Counted from the stretch's first letter, positions 33,423 to 47,426 are shown. The stretch: DNA of 64,000 nt from Chara braunii (GCA_003427395.1 BFEA01000282.1:853923-917922); one strand, 5' to 3'. The notes: generated from the letters alone by a model not told the origin. Translations and numbers: made by a program.

Positions 33423-33913
33423 CTGTGGCCGCCTGGTGTGGTGGCAGAACGTTTCTATCAGTCGTCCCGACCGCATGGTCGGGGCTTACATTATTCTTTG
33501 AGTCTGTTCTTGAGTTTACGGTGGCTCGACCCGCAGGATCTCCCATATCGGTCGGTCCGACACCTCTGAACTAGATCTAATTCGTTTTTGCCTTACCGCC
33601 CGAACCTTTGTCTATTTTAGATTGTAGTCGCCACATCCTGCACGGCCTTTTCTTATGTTTTTTCATCCCTCCGACCCTTGCGGTTGGATGCTTTTAGTTT
33701 TATTAACCCCTTCCGGTTCTCGTACGCGTCGTATCACTGCGTATGGTCACCCTGCAACCTCGGACTCAACGGTCGAGAAGTTTGCTTCATGGCGCTATGC
33801 CAAAAAAAAATCAGTTTTTACTCCAGACTGTCTTCAGCACGACAACCAGCGTGGATACTGTATCGAATGCAAAAACATGAGCAAATAACCTTGTAAGGGT
33901 GTTTGCTCCGACA
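33423..33913 (-). mobile_element. LTR start fragment (F) into which G1 inserted
   Basis: It starts (minus) TGTCGGAGCAAACACCC at 33913 and continues GCATTCGATACAGTATCC, like the start of unit D. It is cut off at the CTGT that flanks G1. Its palindrome (33879-33908) has outer arms GAGCAAA/TTTGCTC where other copies have different paired bases. The remainder should lie left of 4523 but is not recognised there. Confidence 0.6.
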
Positions 33914-35972
33914 ACGCACTCGGTTGGACCGGCGAAAGCTCCCTTGCGACAAAGTCCTGTAAAATCTTGTGTGGCCCGGCTAGGAGGGTCCCCCTGCGGG
34001 ACCGATATGCTCGACGACACCACGGTCTTTGATTTTGGAAAGTAGAAAGATCCACATTTCTGAACAAAATTGCATAAGTTACATGTTGTCGGATCATAAG
34101 CTCACTTTCCTTTTTGTCCTTTGGTTATTTTCCTAAGAATGAGTAACCGTTTTTTTCCCCCTTCAATAGAGTAAATTTTATTTTTCTTTCATTGTTTTTT
34201 TAGTTTTTATTTGTTTGTGTGTGTATTTAATAGAAGTTTATCATTTGTTTTCTTTATAAAAAAAGGGTTCCCTTTATTATTAGGGTTCAATGCCCAATGC
34301 ACAAATAACTGAGATAAAGTTTCAGATTCAGGGGCCACAATGTCTCCAAGTGCATCCAGCAAGCGGAGACTCCCCTATGAAAGACAACCACAATCAAGTC
34401 CATGCGAATCTACAAACGGGAATGAGCACCCCGAAAAAGAAAACCTTACAAATCTTCGAAAAAACAACGAAAACATGTTACCCTAACAAAATCGAAAAAG
34501 AACAGCAGCAATGAACTAATTCCTAAAAATTACACATGTTGTTTATTGCCTGCACCGGCAGAGTTGACAAAATCATAATGCAATCTTTATCACCACTACA
34601 TAAAAACCCTATAAAATTCACACCGAGATAGTATCGAAAATTTGTCAAACCTAAATTTCTTGTAATTAACCTAAGCAGAACTAAAAAAAATAATAATAAT
34701 AAAGATAAAAACTCCTAAAAGTCTTTGCAATAGACTAGAGTAGAGCTAAAAAAAAACTAATTGAAAACGAGATGTATTTACCATGAGACCATAACCCCCC
34801 CCTAATGGCATGAACAGACTATCCACAAAAATCTTATGCTCGTCTACAATGATAGACTAAAGCGAAAAACTATCTGATTTCTCAGCAACACTTCAAAATA
34901 TATGTCGTTGTCGTTTTCTCAAAGTTTAGCGAGTCAACAGTCGTTGAAAACATACGAATCCACAATAAGGCGAAGCATCACAATGCCCTTGATCAACAAC
35001 AGACGTACGTGAAACCAAGTGTCGCTAAAGGAGGGTCACCTTTCGCCAATCAAAAGTCTCGTCAATTTAATATGTGTCTTCAACTCTGTTCATAAGAGGT
35101 TTTCATTCATGATCGATGCCCGTCTAAAAGAATGAGTCAAACTTCCAGAAACTCCCGTTGTGTAATACAATCTCTATATTTGAGACCAACAGTGTCAATC
35201 ACGCCCTGATATTGGTTACAATTAGCGTAATACGCGAAGACACACCAGCGCTCAAAATATTTATGTCACCACGCACAAAAAGCCACACTCACTCCTGACA
35301 CACTTCATGCCCAAAAAATGAGCACGACTGTCGTGGGCCGCTTTGGGCTGCCAACAAGGGGTGGTAGCCATAGCCTGGGTGGAACCCTAGCCCCGACCCC
35401 GGTAACTACTGTCAACAACACTATGTTGCCTAGCGAAGCACCGCCACAGTGTGGCTCCTGCTCAGTGTAGAAGTTTATCATTTCATATCTGATGGAAAAG
35501 GGTGGTCAGAAATTGCTCATAAACAAATCGGAAAGTTCTGGGGCTATTACCCAACTTCGGCTTATGCTGAAAACTGGGTCCAGCGTCCCTAACATTTCCC
35601 CAAAAAAACTTCTACAAAAAAATTATTCAAGCACAGGCTAGTGTAACCAATTCCTATCAAATGTTCAAAGTCAATCAGATCCAAAGCTAAGTCATTCCTA
35701 CGTAGTCCAAGCCGGTCGCTAAATCTCTTGGATATATCAAAAAGTTTTAAAAATTTTACCTACAGTCATCGTTCGTCTGTATTTCACATATCGCCAGATA
35801 CCTCTAGCTCACTATAGGTGAACTCCATCCGAAGGTCACTTCCTTAGGGGGATCAACCACGTTTGTATTTTCGTCATTTTTCATATGGTTGTCTCTCCGT
35901 CGTCTTCGTTTTCATGATGGTCGGCCTGTTCTCTCCGAGCAAAGTAGTGCCTTGCCTTTCTTGCCACAATTC

Positions 35973-35974
<2 letters not shown>
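33914..35974. other. AT-rich stretch, no gene recognised
   Basis: Short frames only, none with recognisable motifs. A GC-richer patch at 35330-35460 contains GGTGGTAGCCATAGCCTGGG and is probably an old repeat. Nothing else can be supported. Confidence 0.5.
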
Positions 35975-36037
<63 letters not shown>

Positions 36038-36355
36038 GTTCTTTCAAAGGTATAGCTTGCTCCTTTTTTGTCACGTTCAAACCTGAACATCCCTATTCGT
36101 TGTTTATTCTACCCACATTTATACTACCGTTTCACCCTTTAGCTGGTTTAGAGTCGTTCTAAACTTTGACTCCTGAGTTCCTCTCTTTCTCTCTATCGCG
36201 CACACACACACACATACACACACACACACACGATCATCTATCACCCTCTCTAAGACGTTCTAGTCTAGGTCACCCTATTTCTCTGAATTCAACTCGAAAT
36301 TTGTAATACATTGTTCCTCTTGTAACCTAACCTAACCTAACCTAAAAGGATTCCA

Positions 36356-36417
<62 letters not shown>

Positions 36418-37345
36418 NNNNNNNNNNNNNNNNNNNNNNNNNNNNNNNNNNNNNNNNNNNNNNNNNNNNNNNNNNNNNNNNNNNNNNNNNNNNNNNNNNN
36501 NNNNNNNNNNNNNNNNNNNNNNNNNNNNNNNNNNNNNNNNNNNNNNNNNNNNNNNNNNNNNNNNNNNNNNNNNNNNNNNNNNNNNNNNNNNNNNNNNNNN
36601 NNNNNNNNNNNNNNNNNNNNNNNNNNNNNNNNNNNNNNNNNNNNNNNNNNNNNNNNNNNNNNNNNNNNNNNNNNNNNNNNNNNNNNNNNNNNNNNNNNNN
36701 NNNNNNNNNNNNNNNNNNNNNNNNNNNNNNNNNNNNNNNNNNNNNNNNNNNNNNNNNNNNNNNNNNNNNNNNNNNNNNNNNNNNNNNNNNNNNNNNNNNN
36801 NNNNNNNNNNNNNNNNNNNNNNNNNNNNNNNNNNNNNNNNNNNNNNNNNNNNNNNNNNNNNNNNNNNNNNNNNNNNNNNNNNNNNNNNNNNNNNNNNNNN
36901 NNNNNNNNNNNNNNNNNNNNNNNNNNNNNNNNNNNNNNNNNNNNNNNNNNNNNNNNNNNNNNNNNNNNNNNNNNNNNNNNNNNNNNNNNNNNNNNNNNNN
37001 NNNNNNNNNNNNNNNNNNNNNNNNNNNNNNNNNNNNNNNNNNNNNNNNNNNNNNNNNNNNNNNNNNNNNNNNNNNNNNNNNNNNNNNNNNNNNNNNNNNN
37101 NNNNNNNNNNNNNNNNNNNNNNNNNNNNNNNNNNNNNNNNNNNNNNNNNNNNNNNNNNNNNNNNNNNNNNNNNNNNNNNNNNNNNNNNNNNNNNNNNNNN
37201 NNNNNNNNNNNNNNNNNNNNNNNNNNNNNNNNNNNNNNNNNNNNNNNNNNNNGCGCCAAATTCAGCGCCAAACAGTGGAGAGCCGCCACACCACTCTCAA
37301 AATATGAATCATTCTCATTTTTCACATTTCGAGAAGGGTGTCGCG

Positions 37346-37422
<77 letters not shown>
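35975..37422. repeat. CT microsatellites around an 835-base gap, with a CCTAA tract
   Basis: CT tracts occupy 35975-36034, 36360-36417 (running into the gap) and 37350-37422 (after it). The gap is 36418-37252. Four CCTAA units lie at 36327-36346. Protein frames in this stretch are Ser-Leu or Arg-Glu repeats from the microsatellites and are not genes. Confidence 0.95.
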
Positions 37423-37425
<3 letters not shown>

Positions 37426-37590
37426 GCCGCGCTTGTCTTTGTTTCCGTTCGTTACTTTTATTTCGTCGACATTTTTTTTTTTCCCTTCCGTTTTTTTGGG
37501 GAATACGGTCGTTCGTCCCTAGGTACCCCGCCAGACGCCGCGTGTAACGGCCGCGTAGGAGTTTTTTTGTTGGGCAAGGTACTGGTGGTT

Positions 37591-37700
37591 TAACTTTACT
37601 CATCCATAATTGGTCTACACTATCTCATATGCTACTAGTCTACGTAACTTTACTCATTCATAACTGGTCTACACAATCTCATATGCTACCAGTCTACGAA
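37591..37700 (+). repeat. 54-bp tandem duplication
   Basis: TAACTTTACTCATYCATAAY through CTAGTCTACG is present twice with a period of 54 bases, a few substitutions apart. Confidence 0.8.
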
Positions 37701-38574
37701 ACAAAAGATATGTCTAGGCAATTCCACCCTATTCTAGGTGTTCTCTCTCTCTCTCCTCCTCTTTTCAGTGTTCTTCTTCAAGTGGGGATGGGAAGTCAGT
37801 GCCCGGCACGGCAAGGCTCGGGATACTGGTAGGCCGAGGCTCGGACTTGATAGCTGGGCCAAGTAGTGGTGGTACATGGTCATTTCTTTGCCTAGCTAGC
37901 CACCGGGGATAAGGTTTCGCTTAGTGTGATATTCTGTCTTTGTGCTTGTTGTGTATAATCTGCGGTATAAATGGAAGAACACTTAGGGTCTCGTCGCACG
38001 ACTCGCCATCCGCCAACATTTTGATTGCATGTGCACATCATTTTGTCCATATGCATTCGAAATCTTGGCGGATGGCGAGTAGTGCAACTAGGGCCTTAGG
38101 TAGCCTTGAAAGGTGTGTTGGGAGCTCGTTTTTTTTTGTTTAAGATAGGGGCCTTTGCAGGCTTTCATTATGCTCAAGTAAGAAGTGAGGCCGGAAATTC
38201 CTCAACAATCAACCCGAAAAACAAAGGTTGGGAGCATTACCCAGTTCGCTTCAGGCGTTCGAAAAAAACCCTTCTAGGAACAGAATGGTCAAATTTAGAC
38301 CGCGTTCCTAGTGATCCACAACCCGGGGAAGTAATCAACGAAAGGAAACCAAAAAGAAAACCAATGCCTTCAAGGCCATTAAAAGCCAAACAATTCAAAG
38401 ATCCTCCACTCATCAAAACTTTATCTAGTATTCTTCACAACTAAGCTACATTCCCACGGTACACTGTCTAGCTAAGATTCAAGCACGAACCTTATATAGA
38501 GTTCACCCTATGCCATTTTATCCAACCAACTACAAATCAAAAATACCACCTAATGCGGAGGTAAATGTCACTCT

Positions 38575-41500
38575 CTATCTATTTGAGCTTGTTCGTCTAC
38601 CTTCGACGAAGAGATCACAATAGATCACATCATATCTACGAGGAACGCTCCCTGCACTGCCACAAGTCCAACATGCCTGTCTACTGCGACCGACCAGCAA
38701 CCGAGCGAACCAGGTTCGTCTTGTTGAACTGAGAATAGCTAAGGTAAGCTTGTCACTCTCGATTTTAACTAAAGTGCCTCGAACGCACCAGGTCTCTTTG
38801 AACCACTTCATACTACTTGACTTGCTTTCTGCTGTCTGCACTTTTCGTCTCCAGTCGGCCCGAATTGATTGTTTTATCCCTTGTTGTATTGTAGCACGAA
38901 TTTGCGTGTTCGACCAATTTTGGCCTTTGAAAATGTGATCGTTTCTTCCTTGCCACACTTCAGCACATACCACCGCTCTAAATGACTGAGCAACAGTGGG
39001 GCATCCTTTAGATGGGGACAGAAAGTCAGGGATGCCACCTAGAAAGGTCTAATTCTTATCCCAGTTCAATATCCCGCCTGAGATATATTCTCATTTCTTC
39101 GTCCACCACTTCCAAATTCGGCTCGAGGCAGGGCAATCCCACTGCAAGTGAAGAGTAGATTCGAATGCCCACTGGCACCATATGCATTTGAGATCCACTT
39201 TCATGCCATGTTCGAGAAGCTAGACAGCAGAAGGAGTGGCGAGCATTGATAGTAACCACAAGATTGCTGTTTGACGTTGATTAGGGATCAAGATCAATTG
39301 CTTCGAATATTTTTTTTAAATCAGCCATAATAGTCTGGGGGTTAAAAGTCAATAAAACTTGTCATCTTGTCATTGCAATAATGAAGGGGTCCTTTGAGGG
39401 TAGGATCATCTTGTAGCTAGCCTTTTGGGTGTAGTCCAATAAACACAAGTTTTGTCCGGCGTGTACCGTGGTCCGTCATTCCCATTTCTTTGGATCCAGC
39501 TTCATAGTCAAGAAAGGTCTTGCATATGATAATATGACACAGGATATCGAACCGCTGATTTGGGTATATATTACTCTTTTTTTCTTTGTCAGATTCCTTA
39601 CCTGTCCCAGTTTGGAACGCAAATCACTAATTGTAAGCCATGTTCCACTGATATTATCCCATAAGTCCCCAATCCGGACTATCTCTTTCTCGATCCACTT
39701 TCTTCCAAAGCTTCCAATAGTTGTATCTGCATTCACCCATTCTCTGGAAGGGTATCTGATGTGGGGGTTTTCAAACAGTGGTTGACCCAAAACTTCCACT
39801 TTGGTAGTTGGTTCCACCCACACATCTGGACACAACGTTTTCCAAACCCGTACAATTGTCTTCCAAAATGGTGATTTGATATGTCTTCTTCGAAAAGAGT
39901 GAAACATCGTACAGGTCCCAACATCCGATGGACAGGTTTCATTCCCTTGCTAGAATGTGCTCAACAAGGGAGACACGGTTTGATTTTTGCCCTTCTAATG
40001 CAGCTTTCAGTATCCACTTAATAAGAATGGCGTCATTTGTTTCTTGGGATCCAGGATGCCTAACCCTCATTGGTCGTGTGGGATGCAAAGCATCTCCCAT
40101 GCAACTTTAGAGAGAAAGGAGTCTTCATCCCTTGCATATGGTTTCCATAAAAATTTTGCCACCCTTCGTTTGATCAGACTGTACAGTTGTTTCTCAAATC
40201 TCTTAACTATGCCAACAAACCACAGAAGTGCAAAAGCGCACAATTTATTACTACACCTCTGCCGAACAACGACAGGTGGGGGGCTCTACCCCATGTAACC
40301 AATCTGTGTACTGATTCTGAATTAGTAAATTATCATGGTCTCCTTCACAGGACATTAGAAAAATTTGTACACCCAAAAAGCGTTCCGATTGACTCTTACT
40401 AATTCTGCGCATTCCCCATTGTACTGACAGTTAGTAATTAAGAGTCAGAAAGAAAATTGACTTATGTCAATTAACAACTGACTCAGAAAGGCCTGAATAC
40501 TAATCTAGGCACTGTTTTAGAGCCCCCAAGGAGATCGGGGAGTTTTCAGCCACAGCAAACATGTCATCAGTCAATGCCTTGACCTTGGGAGGGTTTGAGC
40601 CAACAGGAAATCCCTTGATTAAGGGGTTTGTCCGAACGTTATTTAACAGCACCTCCCTTTGGATGGCAAATAGGAGGGGGGCTAGCAGGCATCCTTGTCT
40701 CAAAGAACGAGAGAGGAAAAATTCATTTGAGAGTCCACCGTTGACCATAACAGTCGTCGTAGACATCGTATACATCGCTATAATCCAAGCAGAAAACATC
40801 TCATCGAAGTACATTACTCTTAGGGTTGTGAGAACATATGATTAGTTTACGTTGTCATATGCTTTCTCCGGATCGAGTAAAAGGACTGCATAGTTCAAAT
40901 CTTCGTTGTTTATAATTTTCAGTGTTTCTACAACTGTCACAATATATGTGAAAATTGACTGACCTCTCACACACGCGGCTTGGTCTGGGTTGACCAGATC
41001 TGGTAAATATCTTCCCAGTCTCCGTACAAGTATTTTTGCCAAGACTTTATAAGAGACATTCAGGACTGAGATAGACCTCCACTTGCGAATATCTGCTCTG
41101 TCACCCTTTTTGTAGAGTACCGAAATTATGCCTCTGCACATGCTAGTTGACAATTTTCCACCAGTAAGTATGTCATTATAAATTTCATACAAACAATCCC
41201 CTATAGCATCCCAAATAAACAGATAGAGCTCTACTGGAAGACCATCGTCGCCTGGAGCTTTTCCTCTGGACATTGCCTTTAGCGCCTCAAATGCCTCTGT
41301 ACGGGTGATTGGACGGTCCAAGTCTAAGCGGACAGTAGTAGAGAGTCTTACTGTAGTGGAAGACCAGTGACTGTTGATCAGGTAGAGTTCACTGTCAATA
41401 ACGTTTACCTGTAAGCGAGATGTTAGTATGTCTTTGTAGTATACAATAACATAATTGCATAGGGTCTGTGGGTCCTTAGCTATAGGGGAGTCATAGTTAA

Positions 41501-41615
41501 AAGGGTGACGCAGTTCCCGCATAGGGAAAGTAGAACGTCAAGGAAGGAGCTTTTAAAATGACTCTTTCGTCAAGCGGTCATATACTGCAATTCCTCTTAC
41601 CTGCAACCGTTCCGC
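38575..41615 (-). pseudogene. LINE reverse transcriptase and C-terminal zinc finger
   Basis: The frame at 41522-40842 carries RT motifs GKAPGDDGLP, a VLYKKGD block and DPEKAYDNV (motif A, first catalytic Asp). After a stop/frameshift, 40814-40500 carries LRQGCLLAPLLF and LTDDMF, where the usual (F/Y)ADD has become LTDD with both Asp kept (40563-40568). Further C-terminal sequence lies at 39907-39476. A zinc finger C-I-W-C ... HLQWDC lies at 39132-39189, typical of zf-RVT, with coding remnants to 38575. In LINEs this protein copies the RNA at the nicked target. Confidence 0.9.
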
Positions 41616-43169
41616 TGTCGCGCGCGGCGGTCTCACACCCAGACGCAAAGTATTTTAGTGTCGGACCTCGCGGTCGCATCACGGAGGAGTTTTTAGTCAC
41701 CGTAGTGAAATACCACTCCGCCCGTGCGCCCGTGCTATACCTCTCGCGAACCCCTACGACAGGTTTGAGATCCCGCGAGGTACAACTTACCTCTAGCTAC
41801 GGGAGTTGTCACCGTCCCTTAGGTGGGCGTATCCTTGCTGAGCTACTGACCCACGTAGGAAAGCTTTTACATGCAATTGCAGAGGTAGACCAACCGAGGG
41901 CGTTTTCTCGATCGTCGTAGCATAGGCATACGCGTGGTAGAATGCCTTAGACTAATCGTATATCGTGGCTCGATATGCTAACTTTCTCGAACCGACTATC
42001 TAATTAGATCGACTTTTCCGGACAGTCTTCCACACCTAGCTGCCCATGATAGTGAGTCTACATTCCTTATTGACCATGTGAGACAATGTCAATGTCTAAC
42101 ACCCTTTTTTTTTTGTAATCTCCCACTCTCTCGACAGAATCCTAAACAATAACTTTGCCTATCTCAGGCCAGACTTGTTCATATATATATATAGATATGT
42201 AAGTACATATATGTATATATCGTCACAAACAGATATCTATATATATATATAATTATATATATGTATATCAGGGGAACCGAATGAGTGGTAGACCTCACTT
42301 CACAATTGTGGTGCACCCCGTCAGAATGTCCCTGATGACGACCCAAATTCAGAAAACAATCCAAGGCCCAACACCTGTGCCAATGCAAAAAAAAAAATCA
42401 CATACACACATACAAATGCAGACACAGAATGCGCTACAAGCGTCAACCTTTAACCCAATCATAGTAAGTCCCTCACTCCCTAAAACCTTGAATCGACATT
42501 CCTTCCTACTCCTAACTCCTATTGCCCGGCCCCTTCACTTTTCAAAATCCTTGAAGGGTGACTTATGATATTTCAGGCTTAGACACAGGGGAAGATCCAT
42601 CCGTTCATTTTCTAGGTTTTATCTTAGGTGCAGGTATCAAGCCATGTGGAAGTTAAGCCGTAATTCTCTGCAAGAGTGAATGAAACTTGTAGACCCAACA
42701 CACTCCGAAAGAAACTTAATATCTTATTTCCTACGTTGGGGAATCTTCTGGACTTGTGACATGGAGATCGATGCTCATTGATGACCTACTGTCTAACCTC
42801 TATCCTTATCTAATTGTCATGCTATTGCCCTATGAGTTTATGTAATGAACAAAGTTCATTCCCAGCTCCCCCGACTCAGTGATCCTATATAAGTCTTTTT
42901 TTAAGATTGTTTACCAGAGTCTCATTCTTGGTTCTTTTCCTGGCAAACACAAGCAATATCGCCAATCCATCTTAGAGAAAAATCTTATGATAGAAATCAA
43001 ATCAGAAGTTCCAAGATAGAGTGATAAGTCTCTCAGGGCCAAGATCCCACTATCCTCTCCTCAACAGAATCAGAAGCAGTCTGTTATAAATCAATTGATC
43101 CAATTTTATTGAGAACGTTAGTATTAATATGGTAGATTGTTCGGGATCTACCTATCTTTTATTGACGTC

Positions 43170-43500
43170 TGTTTGTGATAGGGCAGACCTCGAGGGTCTT
43201 GCTTCCCCTATTCATTGTCCTGCATTAGATCAAGGCCAAGTGGTAATAAGGCGGGTTTTTTGGAGCCTCACTCCTCTTACTACCACTTCCTTCATCCATG
43301 CGGTCGGGCAATAGGGCAGGCATCTCGGTGCCTTGCTCCTCCTACTACTGTTTTGCATTGGAGCATCACTGACGGGTAATAAGGCAGGTTCCTCGGAGCC
43401 TTGCTTCTCTTATCATCGTTCGTTCTTAACTGTGCCGTTTAGGCAGTAGGGCAGGTCTCTCGGTACCTTGCTCCTCCTATCACCCCTTGTAAGCTTTCCC
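43170..43500 (-). repeat. Minisatellite of unit C
   Basis: Blocks of the type AATAAGGCAGGT..CTCGG..CCTTGCT recur about every 80 bases (near 43180, 43246, 43312, 43380, 43448). It is the inverted, diverged equivalent of 22330-22860. Confidence 0.75.
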
Positions 43501-44047
43501 GATGACTTGGTCGTGGCCTCTGACGCCACTTGAGCCCTGGGTCATTCGGAAGTCTTTAAGAATATGCGGGTAGGCCATACGAGACTTGTACCTCATGTCT
43601 TAAACTCGTCCGTCTGATCCTTGGCTGTGTTAGCTTTGAACTTTTTGAGAGTATGTAAGCATAGTCAAAAGTTAGTCGATGTAGTTCATCATTACAGTAT
43701 CCGATCATATCATGCACAAGTCCTTCAATCCACTGTGAACCCTTTCCCTTATCATTGGTCAGATAGTCTATTAAGCAAGGGAAGACTGCACGAAGTCAAT
43801 CCCCTTGCAGCCACATCCCCAAAAGAAACATTCACATAGCGAGACAGTTACTCAGAACTTCTCGTTCTCACTATGTTTTTCAACAACAGTTAGTCATACT
43901 CTGTCAGACCCCTTTCACTCAATCAATGCTCTTCTTTTCCTTGTACAACATTCTCTTTTTCCCTTGTCTTCGGCTTAGTCCTGTAGAACCCTTGACTCAA
44001 AGTACTCTCTCTTATTAATACAGTCATAGGTAGTTATATGAAGGTTA

Positions 44048-44066
44048 TAGGTTTAGGGTTTAGGGG
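44048..44066 (-). repeat. Interstitial plant-type telomere repeat in unit C
   Basis: GGTTTAGGGTTTAGGGGTTA, about 2.5 TTTAGGG units, lies next to a splice-donor-like site on the minus strand, as at 21998. Confidence 0.75.
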
Positions 44067-44414
44067 TTAGGCAGAAGTGTGCGTACCTCATTGTTCCCGG
44101 CCTCCAGAGTTTCGCCTGAACTCCGGCAGAGCTCCCGCAATCGCCCTATTGTTTGGAATATATCTAAGCCTCAAGTAATTGATTATCTGGTCTTTAACGT
44201 TAGCAAAACTAATGTTACTCTTAGTGGAACTAAACCATCAAATCATCCATGGTTGACGAGCTAATTATCCAAGAGGATCAAAACTAATAAGAACAGAGAA
44301 GGATGGAGAAGGTGGTCATCATCCCAAAGCGTTGGTGTCCCTCTCCTCTCCAACGCCTCGTACTTTCTTCCTCTCTGACCCTCGTTTGTCATATGATGCT
44401 CAATAATAGCCTTT

Positions 44415-44470
44415 AATAATAACAATAATAATAATAAAGATAATAATAGTTAATTAAAGGTAATATTAGA

Positions 44471-44537
<67 letters not shown>

Positions 44538-44640
44538 TAAAATAATAATAATAATAACGATAGTAACAGTAATAATAATAATAACCTCAATAATAATAAA
44601 AATAGCAGAAATAATAATAATATTAATAATGGTGATAATA
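44415..44640. repeat. AAT microsatellite in unit C
   Basis: A long interrupted AAT tract, the counterpart of 21545-21665. Shorter AAT tracts lie at 45340-45370 and 47090-47162. Confidence 0.95.
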
Positions 44641-45764
44641 TTTTGTCTACTTTTTGAATGTTTTAACCAGGAGCAAGGGATCAAAGAAAAGTGTATGTCT
44701 TATTGATGTACCATTTGTCAAAGACCCTTTCCTCATTTCGCATCCTTCTCCCTCTTTACTCTTCTCTCACTCTTCCTCATTTCCTTCCTCTTTCATCCTT
44801 CTTTTTCATTCCCCTTCTTTCTTTTTCTCTTCCTCCCTTCGCTTTCCTATCCCTCCTTTCTTTTCATGGTTTTCCCTTCCTTTTATCCATATGCTTCCCC
44901 GTTTGCTTTTGCCACACAGCCCTGACATAGCAACCCGCTCGCTGTTTCCGCATGCTTGTCTCTAGGGCCATGCGTGTGTCTTGGTTGTCCTGCATGCCTA
45001 AGCACAGTCCTGCTAGTATCCCGCTATCCGGCTGCGACCCACGCCACTCGGTGTCTGCGCGCGGATGTGATGGCAATGATGCGATCTCAGTGGTCCGTGA
45101 CCCGTTTTTAATATGCTGGCCCTACACTGCTTGTACCCAGGGCGCCGCTACCTGCGCAACTGCGTTTTGCTGGAAGCATCCTCGGGATGAGACCCCGGCC
45201 ACACTTCAACCAACCGGTGTACAGCACTGTCTGAGACCTGCATTAGGAAATGATGGGATAATGACCCCTAGCGGGTATTTAAGCCTGCCTTCACTTAGGA
45301 CGGGCACGAGGTTTACTACAAGACTAGCAACATCAGTTAGTAATAATAATAAAAAGAAGAAGAATTATGAAACAATAGCAATAATCATAATAATGAAACA
45401 GTTCCACTCAAATATGCGACTTCATAGTTTCTGGGGCTCAATCCCCAGGCCTATTGTTTACCTAGTCTAGTCAATAGTGCAAGTGAACCTGCGGCCCCCT
45501 CTGGGCTCGGGCCGACATTAATGAACCAAACCAAACCCAAGTATAAATAAAGAAGCAACGGCGAGCTACCCACACATTTCCGTTGTCAAGGATGCGGAAG
45601 GGCTGCCGTTGCGGCTCGTGCTACGGAGGTCTGCAGGTTGCCCAAAGACAAAGTGGTTGTGTCATAGTTTTAACAATTAGTAGCGGTTAGAGTCAGTGCT
45701 AGTAGGTCCACGTATATCTGTATAAGTCAAACGAATCAGTCTGTCATAGTCACACTTCTCGGGG

Positions 45765-46830
45765 TTGTATTGCGAATATGACAACACACACACAGTCTGT
45801 GCACACACAGACACAGTCTGCACACTCATAGACACAGTCTACTCTCTCATAGACACACAGCCTATCGATACACAGACAGTCTGTTTATCATTCAGACATG
45901 GTCTGGCCATACACAGAGAGTCTGTCTTCACACAGACAGTCTGTTTGCACGCAGACACGGTCTGCATACGCACAGACAGTTTGACAAGGAATGACAAAAC
46001 AGTTTGGCACAATCATGCTTTCCTTGTATGTATAGCGAATTATGGCAACACACACACACAATCTGCACACATACACACACACACACACACACCTACACAA
46101 CCATACAGATGCTCCCCTATAGATACGTTGGTGAAAGTCCAACGAAACTGTCTTACGCAGTCCTGCTTTTCTGTTCACATCGCCCGTCGCTCCTATCGAT
46201 CGAGTGGTCTGGTGAGGTGTCCGGATCTCGGCAGTCTTCCGCTGTCTGCCTATCTATCTCTGTTTGCCATTGTCCGCGTGTCTGACTGTTTGTCCACTAG
46301 TCTATTTTATGTCTTTTTGTATATTTGTGTGTTTGTCTGTCGCCATCCTTTTGTTTTGTTTCTGTTCCGTCTATCTTTTTTTTCTTTTTCTCTCTCTTTT
46401 TCTCTATATTTTGTCTGACACTTTGTTTGCCTATTTTCTACAAGTGTTGCGTAGGGATTAAGCGGCTTGTAAGATCGAGAAAAGTCATAGTCGTAGCTGC
46501 TACGGTCCCGAAAGATCCAGGTTGTAGCTGCTGAAGTGTCGAAGGGCTAAGCCCATAGACTGACGGAAGGTCCGGAAGTGATCCTCCGAACGTTACCCGA
46601 AGCTGACCAGAGGCACCTGGTGAAGCCCACCCTTGTTGAGTCGGCAGTACCCAGTCCTAGTTTTACTTAGTCAGACCAGTAGGTACCATGTGGGACTAGG
46701 TGCACCAGGGCCTAGTAGTGTTCAACCATCCATTCATTGTTGCGTGAGTCATGCAGACGCGCTGCCGTAGTCAGCAGGGCCGAGCGGCCACAACTACTGT
46801 AGATGATAGGTGAGCGTAGTTGTGCATGCA
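45765..46830. repeat. CAGACA-rich stretch and diverged inverted repeat
   Basis: 45765-46010 is rich in CACAGACACAGTCTG-like words. 46440-46830 is the inverted counterpart of about 19090-19560 (shared block CACTTCCGGACCTTCC). No gene is recognised. Confidence 0.6.
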
Positions 46831-47426
46831 TGTGTGCGATACAGTGCATCGCGAGTGGAATATCCAGGGTGATCCTGAGCTGAGGATACGTGAACAGTGG
46901 AGTTGGGCATGATGACGATCAGAGAACTGTTAAATGTCGATGTGTCGTAGTCATTTGAAGCGGCTGGTAATCAAACTGTGTTCTTGGCTCCATATTTCTG
47001 AGTTTCTAGTCGGCGCTTATTGCCAATGTGATGTGCCACGTGAAGCGAGAGAGAAGGCGAGTCTGTTTGCAATTAAGAGTAATAATTAATAGTAATAATA
47101 ATAACAATAATAACAATAATAATAATAATAGTAACAATAGTAGTAATAATAATAATAATATTCGAACTTCATAATAATAACACTAATATTTCAAGGAAAC
47201 GAAAAATAGCGGACATTCAGAAACCAAACGGCATCATACACATGAGACCAGATAGTCGTGACCTCGAAACAAAAGCAGAATTGCAGTATGGGTTCCTCCA
47301 AATAAGCGCACAACAAAACTCATAAGTGACAATGTCGGGGTAGTCTCACCATCATCAACAAAGAACCAATGTCGACGTTCTATCTGGCGCTCAGCGCGTG
47401 GACTACTAGTGGCAGACCCTTTCTAG

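Noticed and set aside
36327-36346. CCTAA repeats as an arthropod-type telomere
   Set aside because: Only four units, in a low-complexity context. The CCCTAAA type elsewhere and the plant-type elements argue against an arthropod.
36342-37603. Long Arg-Glu or Ser-Leu repeat frames around the 835-base gap
   Set aside because: They are translations of CT/GA microsatellites and N; no coding evidence.
38106-38444. 112-codon plus-strand frame
   Set aside because: It lies in the presumed 3' untranslated part of the minus-strand LINE, has no recognisable motif and begins next to a poly-T tract; chance is more likely.
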